Origin: Alcaligenaceae bacterium
GTDB lineage: Bacteria; Pseudomonadota; Gammaproteobacteria; Burkholderiales; Burkholderiaceae_B
Direction: 5' to 3'
DNA: 6,979 bases
Assembly (NCBI GenBank): GCA_012512545.1
Contig: JAAZDZ010000243.1
Location: 1-6,979, forward strand
The notes beneath the pieces were generated by a model that was not told the origin of the DNA, made no database searches, and was given only the letters and a program-made list of their open reading frames with translations. Positions 1 through 6,631 of this stretch are shown piece by piece. Position numbers and translations under genes: made by a program. The stretch's first letter is position 1, and each line of letters opens with the position of its first letter.

Positions 1-1517
1 AACTGGCCCAAAACCGCCCCCTGTATTCGCCATGGCTGACGTATTCCGAAGAAACAGACAAGGAACTGGCTATTCTGAGAATGGCCGCCCGATGCCGCGC
101 CCGCTTCGGCCCGCGCGCCATCGAACAGACCATTATTTCGCATACCGAAACCCTGAGCGATCTGCTGGAAGTGCTGGTTCTGCAGCAGGAAACCGGCCTG
201 CTGCGTCCAGACGCCCTGCAGCCCGGCACCGGACAACCCGCACCTGGCAACGCGGAGGAAGAACGCGAAACTTTACTGGCAGCGGGCCTGATGGTCGTCC
301 CCCTGTTCGAGACTATCCCCGATCTGGAGCGCGCCGCGGAAATCATGGCCGGCTGGCTGGATCTTCCTGAAGTCAAACAACGCGTACACGGCGTTCAGGC
401 GGGCATACAGGAAGTCATGCTGGGCTATTCGGACAGCAACAAGGATGGCGGCTACCTGACATCGAACTGGTCGCTGTATTGTGCCGAGCGCGAACTGGTC
501 AAGGTGTTCCAGAAGCGCGATACACGGCTGCGCCTGTTCCATGGCCGGGGCGGTTCCGTGGCACGGGGCGGCGGCCCCAGCTTCGAGGCCATCATCGCCC
601 AGCCGCCCGGCACGGTGAACGGGCAGATCCGGCGCACCGAGCAAGGCGAAGTGATCCAGGGCAAATACAAAGACGCTGAAGTCGGCCGCTGGCACCTGGA
701 AAACATCGTGGCTGCCACGCTGGAAGCCAGCCTGACACCTGCGGCGGAGGCCGCCAGCGTAGAAAATGAACGTCTGGACAAATACTTCAGCGCCATGAAC
801 TGGATGTCGGAGCAGTCCCAGGCCGCTTACCGCGACCTCGTGTACGGCACTCAAGGCTTTACCGAGTATTTTTTCGCAGCCACCCCCATCAGCGAGATCG
901 CGGAACTCAATATCGGCTCCCGCCCCGCCGCACGCAAATCGACGCAGCGCATTGAAGACCTGCGCGCCATTCCCTGGGGCTTCTCGTGGGCCCAATGCCG
1001 CCTCATGCTGACCGGCTGGTACGGCGTGGGCACCGCCCTGAAGCGCTATGTGGACGAAGGGTGTGACGGCGCTCCAGCCACTGAACAGGCCCGCCTGGAA
1101 CAGCTGCAGGCAATGGCACGCGAATGGCCGTTCTTCCGCAGCCTGCTGTCCAATATGGAACAGGTGCTGGCCAAGACCGACCTGACCATCGCCCGCCGCT
1201 ATTCCCTGCTGGTGGCAGACAAGCAGCTGCGCGAACACATCTTCCAGAGCATGGAAAACGAGTTCCACACCACCTTGTCGATGTTCCGCAAGGTCAGCGG
1301 TCACGATCTGCTGGAACGCGACCCGCAACTGGCGGCTGCGCTGCTGGAACGCTTTGCCTATATCGACCCGCTCAACCACCTGCAAGTGGAGCTTCTGCAC
1401 CGCCACCGCAGGAGCGGCCCGAAGAGGTCCAACGAAAATGACGCGGAAAGCCAGAGCCAGCGCGCCATTCACATGACCATCAACGGCATTGCCGCAGGGC
1501 TGCGCAACTCGGGTTGA
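1..1517 (+). CDS. ppc: Phosphoenolpyruvate carboxylase, C-terminal part (5' end outside window)
   Basis: Cytosolic enzyme that carboxylates phosphoenolpyruvate with bicarbonate to give oxaloacetate, refilling the TCA cycle. The reading frame is open from base 3 and gives 504 residues, roughly the last half of a protein usually near 900-950 residues; the first in-frame ATG, at 81, is internal. Visible family signatures are [10 protein letters not shown] (fragment residues 141-150), the active-site loop [14 protein letters not shown] (179-192, catalytic Arg182 by family alignment), the LRAIPW segment and the C-terminal [10 protein letters not shown]. The residues that bind the inhibitor aspartate in the E. 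coli enzyme appear kept: Lys in VLAKTDL, Arg in [10 protein letters not shown] and Asn in the terminal RNSG. Feedback inhibition by aspartate is therefore likely, as an inference. The N-terminal catalytic histidine lies outside the window. The gene ends against a convergent lipoprotein gene, with its stop codon inside a hairpin. Identification is very secure. Confidence 0.97.
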   Translation, partial: LAQNRPLYSPWLTYSEETDKELAILRMAARCRARFGPRAIEQTIISHTETLSDLLEVLVLQQETGLLRPDALQPGTGQPAPGNAEEERETLLAAGLMVVPLFETIPDLERAAEIMAGWLDLPEVKQRVHGVQAGIQEVMLGYSDSNKDGGYLTSNWSLYCAERELVKVFQKRDTRLRLFHGRGGSVARGGGPSFEAIIAQPPGTVNGQIRRTEQGEVIQGKYKDAEVGRWHLENIVAATLEASLTPAAEAASVENERLDKYFSAMNWMSEQSQAAYRDLVYGTQGFTEYFFAATPISEIAELNIGSRPAARKSTQRIEDLRAIPWGFSWAQCRLMLTGWYGVGTALKRYVDEGCDGAPATEQARLEQLQAMAREWPFFRSLLSNMEQVLAKTDLTIARRYSLLVADKQLREHIFQSMENEFHTTLSMFRKVSGHDLLERDPQLAAALLERFAYIDPLNHLQVELLHRHRRSGPKRSNENDAESQSQRAIHMTINGIAAGLRNSG

Positions 1518-1535
1518 GCAGCCCGCGGGCTCAAC
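1513..1535. terminator. Shared hairpin between convergent ppc and lipoprotein genes
   Basis: Arms GTTGAGC (1513-1519) and GCTCAAC (1529-1535) are perfectly complementary. Between them a CC/GG inner stem can stack after a two-base AG bulge. An alternative is the perfect 12-base palindrome AGCCCGCGGGCT at 1520-1531. The left arm contains the TGA of ppc (1515-1517), and the right arm contains the TGA of the opposite-strand lipoprotein gene (1531-1533 read in reverse). Neither side has a run of T, so it is not a textbook intrinsic terminator. Its position between converging genes suggests a bidirectional end-of-transcript or 3'-stabilising structure. Confidence 0.5.
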
Positions 1536-1995
1536 TTACGCGGCAATCACGCAACAGCACGGTGCCCACGACTCCGGTCTGGCCGCCGTGCGTACCCGCA
1601 TAGCGGTCGGACACCGTCCCGTAGTTGCCGCTTTGCGCGGCACCTACCGGGGCGGCCTGCGTCAGCATGTCGCCGTCCACGTCCTCTACATTGTCAATAT
1701 CGAAGGCGCCGGTGGTCCAGGTGTAGCCCGCTCCCCGGAAGGTATTGGCCACCATATCGGCGTGGTTGCTGGTCACACGCACCATTTCTACCGCCTGATT
1801 CATATGCACCACACGCGCCGACAGCGCCTCTGTACCCTGAAACGTATACTGAACCGTCAAGGGCTGCTCCCCACCCGGCCCGCATTCGTACTCAACCATT
1901 TTCTGAGTCAGTTCGCGGCTGTCGGAAGAGCCTGCGCAACCCGCCAGCGCAATCGTGGCCACACTCGCAAAAATCAATGTGGGGATTCTGTTCAT
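1531..1995 (-). CDS. Small secreted lipoprotein, possibly MliC-like lysozyme inhibitor
   Basis: A 154-residue lipoprotein precursor. The N-terminus MNRIPTLIFASVATIALAGC is a type II signal peptide with lipobox L-A-G-C, so Cys20 should be lipidated. Ala at +2 (no Asp) predicts the outer membrane. The ATG at 1995 is chosen over an in-frame GTG at 2016 because AAAGGAGT lies 8 bases before the ATG and because it gives a normal signal peptide. The mature part has two further cysteines, Cys38 (EYECGPGG) and Cys151 (RDCRVS), spaced to form a disulfide across the domain. The pattern Y-x-C, then PLTVQY, RGAGYTWTTG and finally LLRDC resembles the MliC/PliC fold that inhibits C-type lysozymes. However, the usual SGxxY loop is altered and a Gly/Ala-rich insertion precedes the last Cys. 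Lipoprotein status is well supported; the MliC assignment is tentative. It converges on ppc and diverges from a diguanylate cyclase gene. Confidence 0.75.
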   Translation of the reverse strand: MNRIPTLIFASVATIALAGCAGSSDSRELTQKMVEYECGPGGEQPLTVQYTFQGTEALSARVVHMNQAVEMVRVTSNHADMVANTFRGAGYTWTTGAFDIDNVEDVDGDMLTQAAPVGAAQSGNYGTVSDRYAGTHGGQTGVVGTVLLRDCRVS

Positions 1996-2002
1996 CGCAT
2001 AC

Positions 2003-2010
2003 ACTCCTTT
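2003..2010 (-). promoter_or_regulatory. Ribosome binding site of the lipoprotein gene
   Basis: On the minus strand AAAGGAGT is followed, 8 bases after GGAG, by the ATG at 1995. This decides the start, because the upstream in-frame GTG at 2016 would place the site inside the coding region. Confidence 0.7.
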
Positions 2011-2102
2011 GTTCACACAACGTCCATGCGGACTTGACGAATATCAACCCAGCATGTGCCGTGCCATGCAAGGATGAAACGTTTACTTTCCTGACTGCTT
2101 TC

Positions 2103-3236
2103 ATGAAAACGCCAGAACTGCAATCCGTGCTGACCGGCCTGATAAGCATGATTCAAATGAGCCTGAGTTCACTACGCGATACCTTTACCAGCCATTCGCA
2201 TTCGCGCGATTTTGCGTATGCGCGCGGAGACTATCTGCGCAACCGCGTCGTGATAGTCGGAACGGTTTTTCTTGCACTGCTGCCTTTCTGGGCCCTGGTC
2301 GACTGGCTGATGCTGCCTGCCGCCAGTCTCAGCACCGCCCTGGTGGCGCGGGGAGTGATGCTGGTTGCCCTGCTGCTTATCATTCTGCTGGCCTACTACA
2401 GCAAGGCCCGCCTGCAACAGGCGCGGCTGTCGGCGGGGCTGATACTCGTCACACCCGCCGTTTTCTACGCTGTGGTGCTGTTCACGGTTTCAAACGAAAC
2501 CACCTCTCTGATCGGCTATAGCTTCATTCCCTACATGCTGGTGGCCATGCTGGCCATCTTTCCCTTCACCCTGAGCGAATCTGCCCTACTGGGCGGCGGG
2601 CTCATCCTGCTGGAAGCCTACGCGCTGCATATCGCCGGGGTGCTTCTCACGGCCGAGGGCCTGCAGGCCATCTGGCTGCTGGCGGCATTGTTGAGCATTT
2701 CCATCACTGCCAACTATTTTCAGCTTGGGCTGATGCTGCGCCTGTATCGGGAAGCCACGCACGATCCGCTCACCAGCCTGCTCAACCGGGGCGCCCTGGC
2801 CCGCACCATGGAACAGCTCACCACGCGCGAACCCGATGCCCCGCGCGCCTTGCTCATGATGGATCTCGATCACTTCAAGCGCATCAACGATAACCATGGC
2901 CACGCTTTTGGCGATGACGTGCTGCGTAATTTCGCCGGCATCCTGAGGCGCTCCCTGAGGCCCAACGATCTGGCAGCCCGTTACGGCGGCGAAGAATTCG
3001 TCGCCGTCCTGGTCAACACCGATAAAGCGGCTGCGATGGCAATCGCGGAAAGCATCCGCACCCAGACCGAAGCCTCGGCCATCAACAACTATGACGGCGA
3101 AACTGTCAGCTACACGGTAAGCATTGGCGTAGCGTCCTTCCAGCCCGGCGAAGGCTTTGAAAGCGCAGCCATGCGGGCTGACAACCGGTTGTACGAAGCC
3201 AAGGAAATCTCCCGGAACTGTGTTGTAGGGGTCTGA
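2103..3236 (+). CDS. Membrane-bound diguanylate cyclase (GGDEF domain)
   Basis: Makes the second messenger c-di-GMP from two GTP at the inner membrane. From the ATG at 2103 the product is 377 residues. Residues about 49-205 hold roughly six hydrophobic spans, a sensory membrane region that I cannot assign to a named family. The C-terminal GGDEF domain follows: DPLTSLLNR (221-229), MDLDHFKRIND (253-263, metal-binding Asp region), NHGHAFGDDVL (264-274), active-site RYGGEEF (293-299) and the family-typical end VSIGVASF and ADNRLYEAK. The inhibitory-site RxxD is present as RPND (286-289), five residues before GGEEF, so product feedback is expected. No EAL or HD-GYP phosphodiesterase domain is seen. 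The start is uncertain: none of the ATGs at 2103, 2148 or 2157 has a good Shine-Dalgarno, and the longer frame back to 1977 would run into the divergent lipoprotein gene. The membrane region suggests an external or membrane-borne signal, which cannot be identified from sequence. Confidence 0.93.
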   Translation: MKTPELQSVLTGLISMIQMSLSSLRDTFTSHSHSRDFAYARGDYLRNRVVIVGTVFLALLPFWALVDWLMLPAASLSTALVARGVMLVALLLIILLAYYSKARLQQARLSAGLILVTPAVFYAVVLFTVSNETTSLIGYSFIPYMLVAMLAIFPFTLSESALLGGGLILLEAYALHIAGVLLTAEGLQAIWLLAALLSISITANYFQLGLMLRLYREATHDPLTSLLNRGALARTMEQLTTREPDAPRALLMMDLDHFKRINDNHGHAFGDDVLRNFAGILRRSLRPNDLAARYGGEEFVAVLVNTDKAAAMAIAESIRTQTEASAINNYDGETVSYTVSIGVASFQPGEGFESAAMRADNRLYEAKEISRNCVVGV

Positions 3237-3254
3237 GGCGGCTGCGGCAGGCGG

Positions 3255-3277
3255 GCGGCAGTGCCCCCGGCTGCTGC
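3255..3277 (+). other. GC-rich hairpin between the cyclase gene and azlC
   Basis: GCGGCAG (3255-3261) can pair with CTGCTGC (3271-3277), seven pairs with one G-T wobble, around the loop TGCCCCCGG. A second copy of GCGGCAG at 3244-3250 could compete for the same partner. No T-run follows. It could end cyclase transcripts or sit in the azlC leader; the sequence does not decide. Confidence 0.35.
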
Positions 3278-3282
3278 GGTAT

Positions 3283-3288
3283 CATAAT
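3283..3288 (+). promoter_or_regulatory. Possible -10 box for azlCD
   Basis: CATAAT matches the sigma-70 -10 consensus at five of six positions and is the only AT-rich hexamer in a very GC-rich gap. No convincing -35 box lies 16-18 bases upstream. If used, transcription would begin near 3295. That would exclude the ATG at 3287 and favour the ATG at 3317 as the azlC start. Confidence 0.25.
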
Positions 3289-3316
3289 GATTGCCCGCCA
3301 GCCTTTTTGCAGCACT

Positions 3317-4006
3317 ATGCCTTCCTCGCAGCACTCTGTCGCCTCTCCCCCTCCGCTGTCCGTTTTCAACCTCACCATGCCTGTTGCCATGGGTTATATC
3401 CCGCTGGGGATGGTGTTCGGCTTCCTGTTTGTGCAAGCCGGAGCCAGCTGGTTCATGGCCGTGCTCACCAGCCTGGTGGTCTATGCGGGCGCCGCGCAGT
3501 ACATGATGGTGCCCATGGTGGCGACCGGCATGCCAGTCAGCGCCATTGCCCTGGCGACCTTACTGGTCAACCTGCGGCATATCTTCTATGGCCTGTCGCT
3601 GCTTGACTCCTTCCCCCGCAATTTCTTGTTGCGCTGGTATACCGCCTTCGCCCTGACAGACGAAACCTATTCCGTTCTCACTACCCTGCCGCGCGGCACC
3701 CCTGCGCGCCGCATGGCGTTGCTGGCCCTTCTGAACCAGGGATGGTGGGTGCTGGGCACTTTACTGGGCGCGTTGATCGGCGCCCAGGCCAAAGCCCCTC
3801 TGGACGGGCTGGATTTCGTTCTGTGCTCGCTGTTCGCCGTGCTGACCGTTGAACAGTGGCGGGCACGCAGCAGCCCCTTGCCGCTCTGGACCGCCGTGGT
3901 GTCCTATGCGCTGGCAGCGGCCATTGCGCCCAGACATGCGCTGGTACTGGCGATTGTGCTGAGCATCGCCGTGGGCGTGATCGCCTACAAGAAGGAGAAA
4001 CGCTGA
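3317..4006 (+). CDS. azlC: AzlC family branched-chain amino acid exporter, large subunit
   Basis: Large membrane subunit of a two-component exporter (AzlCD, the YgaZH type of E. coli) that moves branched-chain amino acids such as valine out of the cell. With the start at 3317 it has 229 residues, close to the family norm, and about seven hydrophobic spans. Family-typical segments are GYIPLGMVFG (26-35), YAGAAQY (56-62), NLRHIFYG (85-92) and ALTDETY (112-118). The start is ambiguous: an in-frame ATG at 3287 adds ten residues, and neither start has a Shine-Dalgarno. I prefer 3317 because of the candidate -10 box overlapping 3287. It ends one base before azlD, so the two are almost certainly co-transcribed and translationally coupled. 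The family assignment is firm. The exact substrate is inferred from the family, and other members are reported to export methionine. Confidence 0.92.
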   Translation: MPSSQHSVASPPPLSVFNLTMPVAMGYIPLGMVFGFLFVQAGASWFMAVLTSLVVYAGAAQYMMVPMVATGMPVSAIALATLLVNLRHIFYGLSLLDSFPRNFLLRWYTAFALTDETYSVLTTLPRGTPARRMALLALLNQGWWVLGTLLGALIGAQAKAPLDGLDFVLCSLFAVLTVEQWRARSSPLPLWTAVVSYALAAAIAPRHALVLAIVLSIAVGVIAYKKEKR

Positions 4007-4007
4007 A

Positions 4008-4331
4008 ATGAACGATACTGCTTACCTGCTGGCAGTCATTGCTGCCATGGGTGCCGTAACTTTCGCGCTGCGCGCTCTACCCTTTCTCAGCGCCCATTGG
4101 CTGCGCCGCTCGCCCGTCGTGCAGCACCTGGGGCGCTTTCTGCCGCTGGCCATCATGGCGTTGCTGTTGGTGCATTCCGCCAGCAGCGCCGCCCGCGAAC
4201 ATGCCACCGGCCCCTGGCCTGAACTGTTGTCCATTGCTCTGACCTGCCTGCTGCAATGGCGCAGCCGCAACCCCTTGCTCAGCATTGTGCTTGGCACCGC
4301 CGTTTACGTCCTGCTGCGCAACTGGCACTGA
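4008..4331 (+). CDS. azlD: AzlD family branched-chain amino acid exporter, small subunit
   Basis: Small membrane partner of AzlC (YgaH type), needed with it for amino acid export. It has 107 residues, the usual size, with about four hydrophobic spans (roughly 4-26, 43-60, 70-84 and 88-104). The segment VTFALRALPF (17-26) is the family-characteristic first-helix end. The start ATG lies one base after the azlC stop, and AAGGAG at 3992-3997, inside the last azlC codons, serves as ribosome binding site with a ten-base spacer. The gene converges on mtfA with a 26-base gap in which I see no strong terminator. Identification rests on the azlC pairing, length, topology and the TFxxRALPF motif together. 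Confidence 0.9.
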   Translation: MNDTAYLLAVIAAMGAVTFALRALPFLSAHWLRRSPVVQHLGRFLPLAIMALLLVHSASSAAREHATGPWPELLSIALTCLLQWRSRNPLLSIVLGTAVYVLLRNWH

Positions 4332-4357
4332 AGCCCTGGCGCCAAGAAAACCTGGCC

Positions 4358-5221
4358 CTAAAACAGAGGCTTCGTGGGGCAGGCGCCTGCTCTCAGCAAG
4401 GGATCTTGCCGGTAATACTGACTGAGCAAGGCATACCAGTCGGGGTAAGCGTCGGCTAACGGTGCCGGATTCACGAAAAAGGCTTCCGAACTGACGGCAA
4501 AGAATTCCGCCTCGTCGGTTGCCGCATAAGGGTCGAGCGGCAGTGTCTGATACCACGGCGCCGCAGCGTCGGATTCCGGGTCCACATCGGCGGGAATGGC
4601 CGCCTCGACCTGATCCAGCCTGTCGCAGAAGTCCGCAAAGACCGCATCCAGCGAGCGCTTCCACATGCGGGGCGTCAACTGCGGCCCATGCTGCCCCAGC
4701 CAGGGTATGCCATCGGCCTCGCTATGGTAGAGATCCAGCTTGTGGGCGAATTCATGAATGACAACGTTGAGATCCGGCCTCAGACCGGGGCCGCAATCTT
4801 CCCATGACAGGATGACCGGCCCTCCCTCCCATGCCTCGCCAGCGGCTTCCTGCATGTATTCGTGCACCACACCGCTTTCATCCATTTCGGCCCGGGGGAT
4901 AAGAAAACCGCCCGGATAGATGATGATTTCTGTCCAGCCTTCATAAACGGCCGGGTCGAGGTTCATGATCGGCAAAGCCGCCTGCACTGCGACAGACAAC
5001 GACATTTCAGGGGTAACGGGCAGACCATGGGCGCCACTAAAGCGCTTGCTGGCCAGCAACCACGCAACCCGCTGGCGCAGAGATGCTTCTTCCTCGGAGC
5101 TTAAACCCGCCAGAAAATAATGCTGCGCCAGCACTGCGGCCCATTGCGCTGGCTCAATCGCCGCCAGTTCGCGCTCGACACGCGCAGGCCGCGCGCCTTT
5201 ACCCAACAACCATCGAAGCAT
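4358..5221 (-). CDS. mtfA: MtfA family zinc-dependent peptidase (M90)
   Basis: Cytosolic metallopeptidase related to E. coli MtfA (YeeI), which binds and sequesters the glucose repressor Mlc and has aminopeptidase activity. From the ATG at 5221 it has 287 residues, slightly longer than the 265 of E. coli. The zinc motif HEFAH is at 156-160 (ligands His156 and His160, catalytic Glu157), within the family pattern NVVIHEFAHKLD. The third ligand is probably Glu239 in the segment AEFFAVSSEAFF (238-249). About 20 extra residues lie between these motifs (around 200-225, acidic and Pro/Ala-rich). The frame is open upstream to 5302, but the ATG at 5221 gives the family-like N-terminus; a weak GGA lies 8 bases before it. 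It is divergent from panB across 110 bases. The known Mlc partner may not exist in this lineage, so its target here is unknown. Confidence 0.92.
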   Translation of the reverse strand: MLRWLLGKGARPARVERELAAIEPAQWAAVLAQHYFLAGLSSEEEASLRQRVAWLLASKRFSGAHGLPVTPEMSLSVAVQAALPIMNLDPAVYEGWTEIIIYPGGFLIPRAEMDESGVVHEYMQEAAGEAWEGGPVILSWEDCGPGLRPDLNVVIHEFAHKLDLYHSEADGIPWLGQHGPQLTPRMWKRSLDAVFADFCDRLDQVEAAIPADVDPESDAAAPWYQTLPLDPYAATDEAEFFAVSSEAFFVNPAPLADAYPDWYALLSQYYRQDPLLRAGACPTKPLF

Positions 5222-5320
5222 AGTGTCGTTCCATTGTCCTGAGCAACGATACGGCTTGACCTCATGCGATAGAATCCAGGCAGGATTGCAGGGCTGCGGC
5301 AATATGCAGCTTCACACAAC

Positions 5321-5325
5321 AGGAG
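5321..5325 (+). promoter_or_regulatory. Ribosome binding site of panB
   Basis: AGGAG stands six bases before the GTG at 5332. This is a strong site that fixes the GTG as the panB start; there is no ATG in the first 50 codons of the frame that would keep the conserved N-terminal strand. Confidence 0.8.
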
Positions 5326-5331
5326 AAAAAA

Positions 5332-6153
5332 GTGAGTGTACACGCAGAAGTGCGCCGTATCAGCGTCCCCCAACTGACCGCTTACAAAGGGCAGAAGAAA
5401 ATAGCGGCCCTGACCGCCTACAGCGCGCCGATCGCCCGGCTGCTGGACGCTCATCTCGACATGATACTCGTGGGCGACTCCACCGCCATGGTCGGCTACG
5501 GCATGCCCGATACGCTCTCCATTACCGCTGAAATGCTTACAGCCCATGCCAGGGCCGTGGTGAATTCCACCCAGCAGGTCTGCGTGGTGGTGGACATGCC
5601 TTTCGGCAGTTATCAGGAGTCGCCAGAAGCCGCATTCCGAAACGCGGTCGCCATGATGGCAGGCAGCGGTGTCCAGGCCGTGAAAATAGAAGGCCCGGCG
5701 GCTTTGGCGCCCACCACGCGCTTCATGGTCGAGCGCGGCATTCCGGTTCTCGCCCATGTGGGCCTGATGCCCCAATACATGAATGTCATGGGCGGCTTCA
5801 AGGCGCAGGGTTTCAGCGAAGAAGTCGCAGAACGCATTGTGGAAGACGCTCTGGCGCACCAGGAAGCGGGCGCCTTCGCCGTGGTTCTGGAAGGCATCAC
5901 CGAAGCCCTTGGGCGCCGCATTACCGAAACCCTGTCCATTCCCACCATCGGCATCGGCGCCTCGCCCGCCTGCGACGGCCAGATTCTTGTCACTGAAGAC
6001 ATTCTGGGCCTGAGCGGTTCGCGCATTCCCAAGTTTGCCAAGCAGTTCGCCGATGTGGGCTCAGTGATCAGCGGCGCGGCGCAACAATATGCCAGCGATG
6101 TGCGCGAAGGCCGCTTTCCGGGCCTGGAGCACTGCTTCGGCGTAAAGAAATAA
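5332..6153 (+). CDS. panB: 3-methyl-2-oxobutanoate hydroxymethyltransferase
   Basis: Ketopantoate hydroxymethyltransferase, the first step of pantothenate (and so coenzyme A) synthesis. It transfers a hydroxymethyl group from 5,10-methylene-tetrahydrofolate to 2-oxoisovalerate, the valine precursor. It has 273 residues, in the normal range, and is a cytosolic TIM barrel. Metal ligands by family alignment are Asp49 (ILVGDS), Asp88 (VVVDMPF) and Glu120 (VKIEGP); the catalytic glutamate is Glu187 (VVLEGIT). Other signatures are AHVGLMPQ (141-148), IPTIGIGA (203-210) and DGQILV (215-220). It starts with GTG, preceded by a good AGGAG. No panC or panD lies beside it here, so the pathway genes are dispersed, or partners lie outside the window. 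It ends 16 bases from a convergent membrane-protein gene. Confidence 0.97.
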   Translation: MSVHAEVRRISVPQLTAYKGQKKIAALTAYSAPIARLLDAHLDMILVGDSTAMVGYGMPDTLSITAEMLTAHARAVVNSTQQVCVVVDMPFGSYQESPEAAFRNAVAMMAGSGVQAVKIEGPAALAPTTRFMVERGIPVLAHVGLMPQYMNVMGGFKAQGFSEEVAERIVEDALAHQEAGAFAVVLEGITEALGRRITETLSIPTIGIGASPACDGQILVTEDILGLSGSRIPKFAKQFADVGSVISGAAQQYASDVREGRFPGLEHCFGVKK

Positions 6154-6169
6154 GCGTAAACCCCTGTTT

Positions 6170-6574
6170 TTACTGAGCCTTATTGCTGCGCCGTTCTGCA
6201 ATACGCACGATCACATACGCGATCAGCGCGAACAAGAACACCACCAGGTACATCCATGCCATGCTTTGCAGGCATTCGATGACAGTGCGGTAGATTTCGA
6301 GTGTCCAGCGCTCGGCGGTCAGCGTCAGGGGCTGCCCGCCGCCTTCCGGCAGGCGTTCCGGCTGGATATAGCGTTCCAGGGAATAAATCCGCACGCCCCC
6401 CGAGACGCCCACCACCAGCGCGGCAAACGTAATGTAACGGTGCCAGGCCGCACTGATGCTGTCGTCGATGATGCGATCAAGAATGCCGCGGACAGGGCGG
6501 CTGAACGCCTTCACAACCGCAATTGATACGGCCAGCGCAATGACGAAAGTGGCAAAAAGCAGTGAAAAAAACAT
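6170..6574 (-). CDS. Small membrane protein of unknown function
   Basis: I do not recognise this gene. It encodes 134 residues with three likely membrane spans (about 3-23, 47-63 and 105-124). The first is followed by a basic and amphipathic stretch (VKAFSRPVRGILDRIIDD, 21-38). A soluble loop of about 40 residues (64-104) contains PERLPEGGGQPLTLTAERW and lies between spans two and three. The C-terminus is charged (RIAERRSNKAQ) and probably cytoplasmic. The start is well supported: GGGAG (minus strand, 6586-6582) lies seven bases before the ATG. It follows a methyltransferase gene on the same strand after 57 bases that hold a perfect inverted repeat. Codon use looks like its neighbours and the frame is clean, so I take it as a real gene. 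No catalytic motif is visible. Confidence 0.8.
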   Translation of the reverse strand: MFFSLLFATFVIALAVSIAVVKAFSRPVRGILDRIIDDSISAAWHRYITFAALVVGVSGGVRIYSLERYIQPERLPEGGGQPLTLTAERWTLEIYRTVIECLQSMAWMYLVVFLFALIAYVIVRIAERRSNKAQ

Positions 6575-6590
6575 GGTGAGGCTCCCGGCA

Positions 6591-6612
6591 GTGTCCTGTT
6601 TGAACAGGACAC
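6591..6612. repeat. Perfect 10+10 bp inverted repeat upstream of the membrane-protein gene
   Basis: Arm GTGTCCTGTT (6591-6600), two bases TG, then arm AACAGGACAC (6603-6612). On the minus strand it begins 19 bases after the stop of the methyltransferase gene and ends four bases before the GGGAG ribosome binding site of the next gene. As RNA it would form an 8-10 bp hairpin. No T-run follows on either strand, so it is not a classic intrinsic terminator. An operator for a dimeric regulator or an intercistronic mRNA processing or stability element would fit. Confidence 0.6.
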
Positions 6613-6631
6613 CTGGCTGCGCGCTGCGGAA

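Noticed and set aside
273..1472. Open frame of 399 codons on the minus strand opposite ppc
   Set aside because: It mirrors a fully conserved ppc reading frame in GC-rich DNA, where long antisense open frames are expected. Its translation is His/Gln/Ala-rich with no recognisable domain and no ribosome binding site supports it.
4332..4357. Terminator between convergent azlD and mtfA
   Set aside because: Distant GAAGCC/GGCTTC arms and an imperfect CCAAG/CCTGG stem can be drawn, but the loop is long, the stem has mismatches and no clean T-run follows.
4077..4664. Open frame of 195 codons on the minus strand across azlD and the mtfA 3' end
   Set aside because: It is out of frame with mtfA on the same strand and antisense to azlD; low-complexity Gly/Arg/Ala composition marks it as a shadow.
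5256..5275. TTGACC and TAGAAT as a panB promoter
   Set aside because: The two hexamers are individually good, but the spacer is only 8 bases, too short for sigma-70. TAGAAT alone may still be a -10 box, but no matching -35 is seen.
5101..5859. Open frame of 252 codons on the minus strand opposite panB and the mtfA 5' end
   Set aside because: It overlaps two well-identified genes, its translation has no family features and it crosses the panB/mtfA intergenic region.
6154..6175. Terminator after panB from GTAAA/TTTAC
   Set aside because: Only five AT-rich pairs around an 8-base loop; too weak to call, although a short T-run is present.
6591..6612. LexA (SOS) operator reading of the inverted repeat
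   Set aside because: The spacing between CTG and CAG is 6 bases, whereas the E. coli-type LexA box needs 10; the Gram-positive GAAC-N4-GTTC form is also absent.
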